Origin: Bacteroidota bacterium | GTDB taxonomy: Bacteria; Bacteroidota; Bacteroidia; Bacteroidales; GCA-2748055 | DNA length: 16,523 nucleotides | Reading direction: 5' to 3' | Assembly: GCA_024244665.1 (NCBI GenBank) | Contig: JAAEOI010000476.1 | Span: forward strand, 1-16,523 | Translations under genes and position numbers: made by a program | In this document: positions 7,268 through 13,969 of the stretch, piece by piece | Numbering within the stretch: the first letter of the stretch is position 1 | Layout of the letters: the number at the start of each line of letters is the position of its first letter | The notes under the pieces: model-generated | The model's database searches: none | What the model saw: only the letters and a program-made list of their open reading frames with translations | What the model was told of the DNA's origin: nothing

Positions 7268-9439
7268 TTATGCTTCATCTAACTTATTTTGAGTAATCAA
7301 TAAACTAGCAAAATTTATATAGGAGTGTTCATTTTGATACGAGATCTTCTCATTAATACCTAATCCACATTCTTTTATAAAATCATTTGCCTTATCAAGT
7401 TGCTCCGATTCAATTAGTAAATATATCTTCCAGCCTACATAGGTTGTGATGATATAGGGTGAGATTTTATTTTGTTCCAAAACAACTTCCAATTCACCTA
7501 ATTTATTCAAGGCTCCAACTCTGTTTTCGTGGGCATGTAAAATATATGAGTACGCCAGTAATGCGATTATTCTTTGCGTGATATTCTTTTCATTTTTACA
7601 TAATTCGTAAGCAGTTTTTACACTTTCTAATGCTTTATCAAAGTCAGCCCACAAACATTCGGTAACTGACATCATAGTAAATAATCCAGCAAAGGCCCAC
7701 TCTGCTTTTGCAATCTGCGAATATCCTTTTTCGTTCATAAAATCCAAAAGATCGGAACAACGCTTATACGAGGATTTATACTGACCAAAGATTGACTCAT
7801 GATGGGCTAAAGAGGTAGCTGCAGATGAAATAAGATAGATATTGTCAGATCTCTTTCCGTATTCCACGGCAACGTTTAATGCTTCTACTCCCTGCTTGAC
7901 ATTTCCTTTATTCAATTCTGCACCACCTCTGGAATTCCATGCCCAGCCCAGCCATAAGGGATCATCATCGGAAAGATTTTCCATGGCAGTCTGGCAATAA
8001 GCTAATATTTTATCTGGTTGCTGCTGATTCAAATATGAATGGGCAAGGGCAACCGAAATTTTTCCGGATAGTTTTATATAATTCTTAAGCTCATGCTCTG
8101 CCAATTCTATATCTGAAATTTTTTCATTGATTATTTTTTGAGCAGATTCTAAAAGAGGTTCAGCATTTTCAAATTGTCCGATATTGACTAATATCCATGA
8201 ATAATATAAACAAAACTCAGGATGGTTCTTTATTACTTCATCCGGGATCAAATTACCATAGTTTAGAATAGCAGAATGCAGGCCGTTCTTCCACATATTC
8301 TCAATTACTTCTTCAAGTAATTGAATGCTTTTTACGTAATCTTTAATGACTAAAGTATGTTCTATTGCTAAATCATACATCTCATTATCTACGAACCACT
8401 TACTGGCTTTTTCATGAAGATCTTCAACCAGGGTTTTGTCATTTAGTAAAAGCCTTTGTTTTAATAAATCAGCAAAAAGATGATGATATCTGTACCAATG
8501 TCGATCTGTATCCAATGGAATAACAAACATGCCGTTTTTTTCCAGTTCCTCAAGAACTTCCTGACTGTCAGTTCTGTTTAGGACTGAATTACATAAAGGA
8601 GCAGAGATTTGCTCTAATATTGAGGTCTGTAATAGAAACTCTTGTACATAATCAGGCTGGATTTTCAGAACCTCCTCAATAAGGTAATCCATAATAAATC
8701 TATTATCTCCTGTTAATGCGTCAATAAATTCTGTTACATTTTCAGGATCCGGAATTGATAATGCGGTCAGGTGTAATCCCGCTATCCAGCCTTCAGTCTT
8801 GTTTTCAAGTTTATGGCTATCCTCAATGGATAGTTTTATTTTTAGTTTTATATTAAACAGCGTGGAAATTTCGTTTACCGAAAAACTCAAGTCTGAGGAT
8901 CTTAACTCTACCAACTGATGTCGACTTCTTAATCGAGCAAGAGGTAAAGCAGGATCAGATCGCGTTAATATTACTACATGGGTATTGTTTGGTATGTTTT
9001 CTATTAAATAAGCTACCAATTGAAAAATCCTGGTGTTATCTATTAAATGAAAGTCGTCAAGAACTAATAAGAAGTCTTTTCTTATTTGAATAATCTCATT
9101 TATCAGAAGATTAATAACTGACTCGGTATTTGGCGTATTTGGAGATTTTAATAATTCTAAAGCACTTTGTCCAAACTCCTTTTTAACTCCTTGAATTGCT
9201 AAAATTATATAGCTTAAGAAATCAACCGGGTCATTATCTCCTTTGTTAAGTGAAAACCACGCGGTAGGAATTTCTTCTTTGTTTATCCATTCACTAAGAA
9301 GGGTTGTTTTACCAAATCCTGCCGGTGCTGAAATAAGGACTAATTTACTCTTTAGCCCCTGGTTTAATTTACTGCTAAGATTGTCACGTTGTACTAAGTT
9401 CGTACCAGGAGAAGGAATATGTATTTTTGTTAAAAGCAC
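7268..9439 (-). CDS. N-terminal part of split MalT-like ATP-dependent LuxR regulator (STAND ATPase)
   Basis: This part has 723 codons from a GTG at 9439. A TAA lies four codons upstream and no other start comes before the conserved TKIHIPSPG opening, so the GTG is well supported. Residues 37-46 hold the Walker A loop (SAPAGFGKTT), and LLVLDD (124-128) is Walker B. LTRSDPALPLARLRSR (158-172) is the family's sensor-like motif. A winged-helix-like region and tetratricopeptide-like helices (about 330-720), which bind inducer in MalT, follow. It ends at TAA (7268-7270) just after LDEA, where relatives continue without a break; the DNA-binding domain lies beyond the stop. MalT-type proteins are ATP-dependent activators that multimerise on ligand binding. 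As written this part cannot bind DNA by itself. The ligand is unknown. Confidence 0.82.
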   Translation of the reverse strand: MLLTKIHIPSPGTNLVQRDNLSSKLNQGLKSKLVLISAPAGFGKTTLLSEWINKEEIPTAWFSLNKGDNDPVDFLSYIILAIQGVKKEFGQSALELLKSPNTPNTESVINLLINEIIQIRKDFLLVLDDFHLIDNTRIFQLVAYLIENIPNNTHVVILTRSDPALPLARLRSRHQLVELRSSDLSFSVNEISTLFNIKLKIKLSIEDSHKLENKTEGWIAGLHLTALSIPDPENVTEFIDALTGDNRFIMDYLIEEVLKIQPDYVQEFLLQTSILEQISAPLCNSVLNRTDSQEVLEELEKNGMFVIPLDTDRHWYRYHHLFADLLKQRLLLNDKTLVEDLHEKASKWFVDNEMYDLAIEHTLVIKDYVKSIQLLEEVIENMWKNGLHSAILNYGNLIPDEVIKNHPEFCLYYSWILVNIGQFENAEPLLESAQKIINEKISDIELAEHELKNYIKLSGKISVALAHSYLNQQQPDKILAYCQTAMENLSDDDPLWLGWAWNSRGGAELNKGNVKQGVEALNVAVEYGKRSDNIYLISSAATSLAHHESIFGQYKSSYKRCSDLLDFMNEKGYSQIAKAEWAFAGLFTMMSVTECLWADFDKALESVKTAYELCKNEKNITQRIIALLAYSYILHAHENRVGALNKLGELEVVLEQNKISPYIITTYVGWKIYLLIESEQLDKANDFIKECGLGINEKISYQNEHSYINFASLLITQNKLDEA

Positions 9440-9510
9440 GACTGCAAATTACTGGATTTTTTGTTCAGCGTTAGATTTCTCATTTTGGCTTATGCCTAAC
9501 ATTCCCTATA

Positions 9511-9548
9511 TGGTTTCGTAGCTCCCTCGCAGGTTAGCTATGAAACCA
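9511..9548. other. Strong 13-bp inverted repeat upstream of the LuxR-type gene
   Basis: TGGTTTCGTAGCT (9511-9523) pairs with AGCTATGAAACCA (9536-9548) across a 12-nt loop. There is one G-U mismatch in one orientation. It lies 72 nt upstream of the regulator start and 40 nt past the stop of the 32-residue gene. No T-run follows on either strand, so it is not a classical terminator. An operator, a structured 5' leader or a Rho-type stop are the options. Confidence 0.65.
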
Positions 9549-9588
9549 TTCACATTGTTATGCATAATTTTATCGAATACCGTAAATC

Positions 9589-9687
9589 CTATTTAGATTT
9601 CTTTAACCGCTTCTCCGCTTTTTTTTCTTTTGGAGTTTTAGCGGCTTCTTTTTTAACGTTCTTCTTTGCGTCATGACCTTTTCCCAT
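9589..9687 (-). CDS. Very small lysine-rich protein (32 aa)
   Basis: From ATG at 9687 the minus strand reads MGKGHDAKKNVKKEAAKTPK, then EKKAEKRLKKSK and TAG at 9589. About half of its residues are Lys or Arg, with no Cys or aromatic residue. It resembles the 30-35 residue MGKG-x-KK hypothetical proteins I recall from Bacteroidetes and other environmental genomes, whose role is unknown. The charge suggests nucleic-acid or ribosome binding, but that is inference. It stands alone between the redox operon (stop at 9859) and the LuxR gene, with 171 nt upstream that could hold its own promoter. No convincing promoter was identified there. Confidence 0.65.
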   Translation of the reverse strand: MGKGHDAKKNVKKEAAKTPKEKKAEKRLKKSK

Positions 9688-9858
9688 GATATTTTCTTTT
9701 AAATGTTCGTTATTCGTTATTCTAATACAGATGCATCTCCTTTAGTCCTGATAAGAAATTCTATTCTTAAAAATCTGTATGTAAATTAAGTACAATTTAT
9801 GAATAAAAGAATATAGTCCAGTAGCAGTTCGATATTGTGAAACCCTATTCCTACCTTT

Positions 9859-11430
9859 TCACAAACAATCGACCTGGTTGACTTTCCTGCTAATCGCTCC
9901 TGTGGGACAGGCCTCTGCAACCTCATCCGCTACCTTTTTCAGGGCGTTCCCCAGCGATTCGTTAAAGGGAACATCAACAACTACATCAAATCCCCTTCCA
10001 ACAAATGTAAAACCAAACTCCTCGCTGTACTTTTCCGTGATCCTTACGCAGAGTCCGCACTTGATGCATTTGGAGGGTTCATGGATCACATAGTCGTGCT
10101 GGTCGGACTTCCTGCAAAGTTCACGCTCATCCGATTTAAATCGTTTCTGATCGGCCCCATAGTGGTCTGAGTAGATCCGGAGCTTGCAATTCTTCAGTTC
10201 GCGGCAATCGCAATGCAGGCACCGTTCCGCCTCCTTCATCACCTGATCTCTGTCAAACCCGTCTACCACTCTTGCCGGCTCTATCCTGTTGCCGGCCACA
10301 GACTCCTTCAGGTACTCTGCAAATTCGGCCTGGGCCAGCTTACCAAACCGGGAGTTGAACATAAACTTCTCCCCTGATACCGGCTCACCCCTGAGCAACT
10401 GGTCTATGCTGAACGCTGCCTCCTTGCCCTGTCCCAGGGCCCTGATAGCCATCCGGGAAGGTTTCAGCGCACTGCCCACCACAAAAACAGTGGTCTCTCC
10501 AACCCTGTAACTCTTTCCTCCGGCTTCCACCCCTTTAGGGTGCATGGGGAGACCCCATCCTTCAATACCGCTTTCACCCTTTCCCACGGCTACAACCACG
10601 GCATCACTACCGGCAGCAATCTTCCTGAATCCGGCCTCATCCAATTCAAGCCCCAGGCTGAAACTCACACCAGCCTGTTTAATCAGTTCTACCTCCTTCT
10701 CCAGCACCCCGGGAGGAAGCTCCTCCTCCTCAACACCCAGCAAAGAACCACCGGCACGGTCATGACGATCGGTCACTGTTACACCATGTCCTTTCAGAGC
10801 AAGGTGGTACGCAGCAGCCAGTCCGGCCGGACCGGCCCCGATTACGGCAACGCTTTTACCGCTGGATGGTGCTTTTGGTGGGATCCATGATTCATCCAGT
10901 TCCAGGTCATAATCCCCTGCATATCGCTTCAGCAGACAGATGGAGACAGGTTCATCGATGGATTTTCTGCGGCAGGCTCCTTCGCAGGGGGCAGAACAGA
11001 TCCGGCCCAGTACTGAGGGCAGGGCGATGTCCTTTTTCACGACTCTATGTGCTTCCGCGAATTCCCCCCTGGCCAGCAGGCGGTTCATCAGCGGAATATC
11101 CATGTGGGCCGGGCAGGTCAACTGGCAGGGAGCCTCACAATCGCCCACATGTTCACTGAGCAGCAGTTCCAGAGCAGTTTTCCTGGCCAGCAGAATCTCA
11201 TCATCTCGGCTGACTATATCCATGTCCTCCTCCACCACCAGGGAGCAGGAAGGAAGCATTTTCCCGCTTTTGCGGTCCTTCACCAAACAAACCATGCAGG
11301 ATGAGAAATGGGGCAATCCTTTGAGATAGCACATGGAGGGTACCTCCACCCCCGCCTCCCGGATCACCTCCAGCAGCAAAGCACCCTTCTGTGCCTCAAT
11401 TTCCCTGTTATCAATTCTCAACCTTACCAT
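9859..11430 (-). CDS. NuoG/GltD-like iron-sulfur flavoprotein lacking an evident NAD(P)H domain
   Basis: ATG at 11430 (MVRLRIDNREIE, 523 residues) is preferred to TTG at 11445. Domains in order: a [2Fe-2S] ferredoxin fold with C34, C45, C48, C62; a His/Cys stretch H94, C98, C102, C106 reading HVGDCEAPCQLTCPAHMDIP, which runs into a GltD-type N-terminal domain with C145, C149, C153; an FAD-binding GAGPAG at 198-203; a Cys cluster ERCLHCDC (402-409); and a ferredoxin-like end with C455, C458, C461 and C508 (CPTGA). In usual GltD/NfnB proteins a second Rossmann domain, for NAD(P)H, sits between the AVG motif (about 281-283) and the final FAD segment. Here only about 30 residues separate them, so that domain appears absent. 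It probably takes electrons from, or hands them to, the NuoEF-like partner encoded upstream. Cytoplasmic. Confidence 0.85.
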   Translation of the reverse strand: MVRLRIDNREIEAQKGALLLEVIREAGVEVPSMCYLKGLPHFSSCMVCLVKDRKSGKMLPSCSLVVEEDMDIVSRDDEILLARKTALELLLSEHVGDCEAPCQLTCPAHMDIPLMNRLLARGEFAEAHRVVKKDIALPSVLGRICSAPCEGACRRKSIDEPVSICLLKRYAGDYDLELDESWIPPKAPSSGKSVAVIGAGPAGLAAAYHLALKGHGVTVTDRHDRAGGSLLGVEEEELPPGVLEKEVELIKQAGVSFSLGLELDEAGFRKIAAGSDAVVVAVGKGESGIEGWGLPMHPKGVEAGGKSYRVGETTVFVVGSALKPSRMAIRALGQGKEAAFSIDQLLRGEPVSGEKFMFNSRFGKLAQAEFAEYLKESVAGNRIEPARVVDGFDRDQVMKEAERCLHCDCRELKNCKLRIYSDHYGADQKRFKSDERELCRKSDQHDYVIHEPSKCIKCGLCVRITEKYSEEFGFTFVGRGFDVVVDVPFNESLGNALKKVADEVAEACPTGAISRKVNQVDCL

Positions 11431-11435
11431 ACTAC

Positions 11436-11587
11436 CTAACTTCAAACTTCTTAACTATCTAACTGCCTGGCCGCTTCGCTGTTACGCCGCTCTGCTGCCC
11501 AACTACTTAACTGCCCAACTACCGAACTACCCAGCTACTGAACTACCCAACTACCGAACTACCCGGCTACCGAACTACCCAACTACC
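11436..11587. repeat. Octanucleotide tandem array filling the spacer between the NuoEF-like and GltD-like genes
   Basis: Eleven consecutive 8-nt units of the type (c/g)aactacc lie in strict register from 11500 to 11587. The minus-strand unit is GGTAGTTG or GGTAGTTC. More diverged units keep the period of eight down to about 11436, almost to the next start codon. The TAG stop of the NuoEF gene (11583-11585) lies inside the last unit. The spacer holds no promoter or protein that I can see. Confidence 0.88.
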
Positions 11588-13925
11588 GCGTGATTACTGC
11601 ATCCTCAGGGCAAACCTGCCTGCAGCCATCGCACTTGATACATAACTCGTTATCCACCACATGTTTTTCATGGGGTTTAAAAGCGATGGCATCCACCGGG
11701 CAATCCTGCGCACAGAGTGTACAGCCGATGCAATCGTCGGTAATCTCATACTTTATCAGCTCCTGGCATTTTCCGGCCGGGCACTCACCCCGGATGTGCG
11801 CCTCATACTCTTCCCTGAAATATTTCAGGGTGGAGAGGATGGGATTGGGTGCTGTACCGCAAAGTGCACACAGGCTCCCTTTTTTGGTCCAGTCCGCCAG
11901 ATGCTCCAGGTTCTCGAGGTCCTTTTCGGTCCCCTTCCCATCTGTAATACGCTCCAGTATTTCCAGCATCCGCTTGGTTCCGATCCGTCCGAAGCTGCAC
12001 TTTCCGCAGGCCTCATTCTGGGTAAAGGTGAGAAAGTACCGGGCGATATCCACCATACAGTCGGTATCATCAAGCACCACCAGTCCACCCGAGCCCATCA
12101 TGGCCCCCACCTCCTTAAGCGATTCGAAATCGATGGGAGTATCGGCCAACCTTTCGGGTACACATCCGCCCGAAGGACCGCCTATCTGAACCGCCTTAAA
12201 TTTCCGGCTGTTGGCCACACCGCCTCCTATCTCCTCCACAACCTCACGGATGGTCATTCCCATGGGCACCTCGATGAGTCCTCCCCGGGCCACCTTCCCC
12301 GCCAGGGCAAATACTTTTGTCCCCCGTGACGATTCGGTTCCAATGCGGTTAAAGGAGGCAGCCCTGTTTTTCAGTATGTAGGCGATCTGCGCAAAAGTCT
12401 CAGTGTTGTTCACTAGTGTGGGTTTCCCCCATAATCCCTTCACTGCGGGAAAGGGCGGTCGAATTCTCGGAAATCCCCTTCGTCCTTCGATAGACTCCAT
12501 CAGGGCAGTCTCCTCACCACAAACAAATGCACCGGCTCCCTGGTAAACAGAGAGATCAAAATTGAATCCGGTTCCCATGATATCCTTCCCCAGGTAGCCC
12601 TGCTCCCTGCAAATCTCCAGCGCCTGCTGCACCCGGGTTACGGCCAGCGGGTATTCGGCACGGATGTAGAGGATCCCCTCAGCAGCTCCCACTGCATAGC
12701 CCGCAGCTATCAGTCCTTCTACGATCCTGTATGGATAGGACTCCAGCAACATGCGGTCCATGAATGCACCGGGATCGCCTTCGTCGCCATTGCAGATAAT
12801 ATATTTTGTTTCGCTGCCGGAATCTGCCACCATCTGCCACTTTTTCCCTGTAAGGAAACCACCCCCTCCCCGGCCGCGGATGCCACTCTCCAGAATCTCA
12901 TCCACCACCTGTTGCGGGCTCATCTCCTTCAGCACCCTTGAGAGCCCCCGGAAACCGTTGCGGGACTTATACTCCTCCACATCGATGGGATTGATAACGC
13001 CCCTGAACTCGGTGGCCATGGGGATCTGTTTATCCAGGAAGAGTGAAACATGCTTCTCCCTGACATCCAGGGAATAGCGGTCCACACCCTCCCAGCGGCT
13101 GTCGTCCCGAAGCGAATCTGCAGCATTCAGGAGGCTGTTTGTGAGCCTCCTCACAAGGCTATGGGGCTGAAAATGCTGGTCCACAATCTGGTCCACATCG
13201 GCCGCATTCACCTTTGAATACAGGGTCGGTTCGCCTTCGGTGGGAACGATCTCCACAAGAGGCACCTGGTGGCACATGCCTACGCAACCCACATGTTTAA
13301 GCTTCACATTCAATCCCTTCCGATCAATGGTATCCTTCACCGCATCCCTGATCTCATCGCTTCCGCTGGCCACGCAACAAGAGCCGAGCCCGATGCGGAT
13401 CTCCCCTTTCACTTCACCGCCACCAGCATATTTAAATTTTCTCTTTTTTGAGCTGCCCTCCTGGCTCTCAAAATCAGTCAGGACCGATGCAACCTTGGAG
13501 GTACTCACATGACCATAGGTGACCTCATCAATCTGCACCACTGGCGCCAGAGTACAACATCCCAGGCAGTTGACCTTTTCGATGGTATATTGCCCCGATC
13601 CGGTGGTATCTTCCGTCTTTGCCAGCCCAAGTTCACGCTTCATGGCATCGTACACCTGCACTGCACCCTTCACGTGACAGGCCGTACCGACGCAGACCTT
13701 GATTATGTGCTTTCCGGCTGGCTTAAAACGGAACTGAGAGTAGAAACTGGCCACCCCCACTATCTGCGCAGGTGTAATCTCAGATATCTCGCACACTCGT
13801 CTCAACGCCTCTTCGGACAGGTAGTTGTACTTCCCCTGAATGGCCTGAAGAATGGGGATCACCGCACGCGGTTCCGTCCCCAGTTCTTGCACAATTTTAT
13901 CTATATCCCTTATCTCAACCTCCAT
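11583..13925 (-). CDS. NuoE-NuoF fusion (HydB/BfuB-like NADH-binding flavoprotein with ferredoxin tail)
   Basis: The protein has 780 residues from ATG at 13925. Domains: a NuoE-like thioredoxin-fold [2Fe-2S] domain (C78, C83, C120, C124); a second thioredoxin-like [2Fe-2S] domain (C183/C184, C214, C218), as at the start of HydB proteins; a NuoF core with the glycine-rich NADH loop RGRGGGGFLTGKKW (350-363), FMN site NGDEGDPGAFMDR (379-391) and YQGAGAFVCGEETALMES (461-478); a SLBB-like region; a [4Fe-4S] domain (C640, C643, C686); and two ferredoxin clusters (C732/735/738/742 and C762/765/768/772). In HydABC, StnABC and related bifurcating enzymes this type of subunit oxidises NADH at FMN and splits electrons between ferredoxin and another acceptor. 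NuoE and NuoF are usually separate genes. The third Cys of the usual CGxCxxC motif is Gly646, while an extra Cys appears at 689. Cytoplasmic; bifurcation itself is inferred. Confidence 0.92.
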   Translation of the reverse strand: MEVEIRDIDKIVQELGTEPRAVIPILQAIQGKYNYLSEEALRRVCEISEITPAQIVGVASFYSQFRFKPAGKHIIKVCVGTACHVKGAVQVYDAMKRELGLAKTEDTTGSGQYTIEKVNCLGCCTLAPVVQIDEVTYGHVSTSKVASVLTDFESQEGSSKKRKFKYAGGGEVKGEIRIGLGSCCVASGSDEIRDAVKDTIDRKGLNVKLKHVGCVGMCHQVPLVEIVPTEGEPTLYSKVNAADVDQIVDQHFQPHSLVRRLTNSLLNAADSLRDDSRWEGVDRYSLDVREKHVSLFLDKQIPMATEFRGVINPIDVEEYKSRNGFRGLSRVLKEMSPQQVVDEILESGIRGRGGGGFLTGKKWQMVADSGSETKYIICNGDEGDPGAFMDRMLLESYPYRIVEGLIAAGYAVGAAEGILYIRAEYPLAVTRVQQALEICREQGYLGKDIMGTGFNFDLSVYQGAGAFVCGEETALMESIEGRRGFPRIRPPFPAVKGLWGKPTLVNNTETFAQIAYILKNRAASFNRIGTESSRGTKVFALAGKVARGGLIEVPMGMTIREVVEEIGGGVANSRKFKAVQIGGPSGGCVPERLADTPIDFESLKEVGAMMGSGGLVVLDDTDCMVDIARYFLTFTQNEACGKCSFGRIGTKRMLEILERITDGKGTEKDLENLEHLADWTKKGSLCALCGTAPNPILSTLKYFREEYEAHIRGECPAGKCQELIKYEITDDCIGCTLCAQDCPVDAIAFKPHEKHVVDNELCIKCDGCRQVCPEDAVITR

Positions 13926-13932
13926 AATTTCT

Positions 13933-13967
13933 CACTGAGCACTGAGTACTGTGTACTGTGTACTGTG
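13933..13967. repeat. Heptanucleotide tandem array after the propeller gene
   Basis: Five 7-nt units lie in register: cactgag twice, then tactgtg three times. They fill most of the 44-nt spacer between the TAG stop of the membrane propeller gene (13970) and the NuoEF start (13925). On the minus strand the units read ACACAGT, ACTCAGT and GCTCAGT, followed by GAGAAAT and the start codon. Confidence 0.85.
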
Positions 13968-13969
13968 TT

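Larger units (their letters stand above)
5454..9858. other. AT-rich accessory segment between two GC-richer operons
   Basis: Base composition changes sharply here. Lines counted by hand at 7021-7080 (15/60) and 8161-8220 (17/60) are about 25-28% G+C. Lines at 1201-1260 (31/60) and 12181-12240 (33/60) are 52-55%. The segment holds the toxin-antitoxin scar, the beta-barrel and 69-residue genes, the split LuxR regulator and a 32-residue basic protein, all on the minus strand like the flanks. No integrase, transposase, tRNA or clear attachment repeat was seen at either edge. The boundaries are approximate. Confidence 0.6.

Noticed and set aside
7262..7270. Frameshift between the two parts of the LuxR-type gene
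   Set aside because: Both parts are in the same frame; a single TAA codon, not a frame change, separates them.
9511..9548. Rho-independent terminator of the 32-residue gene
   Set aside because: The stem is long but no T-run follows on either strand, so it is listed only as an inverted repeat.
11500..11587. Array considered as a CRISPR or integron-like repeat
   Set aside because: The period is 8 nt with no spacers and there are no cas or integrase genes, so it is a simple tandem repeat.
11661..12329. Plus-strand open frame of 222 codons
   Set aside because: It is fully antisense to the NuoF domain, which carries intact NADH, FMN and iron-sulfur motifs on the minus strand.
9859..13925. Electron-bifurcating [FeFe]-hydrogenase (HydABC)
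   Set aside because: No H-cluster motifs or HydA-sized catalytic chain occur. The partner is a GltD-like flavoprotein, so only the HydB-like part is shared with those enzymes.
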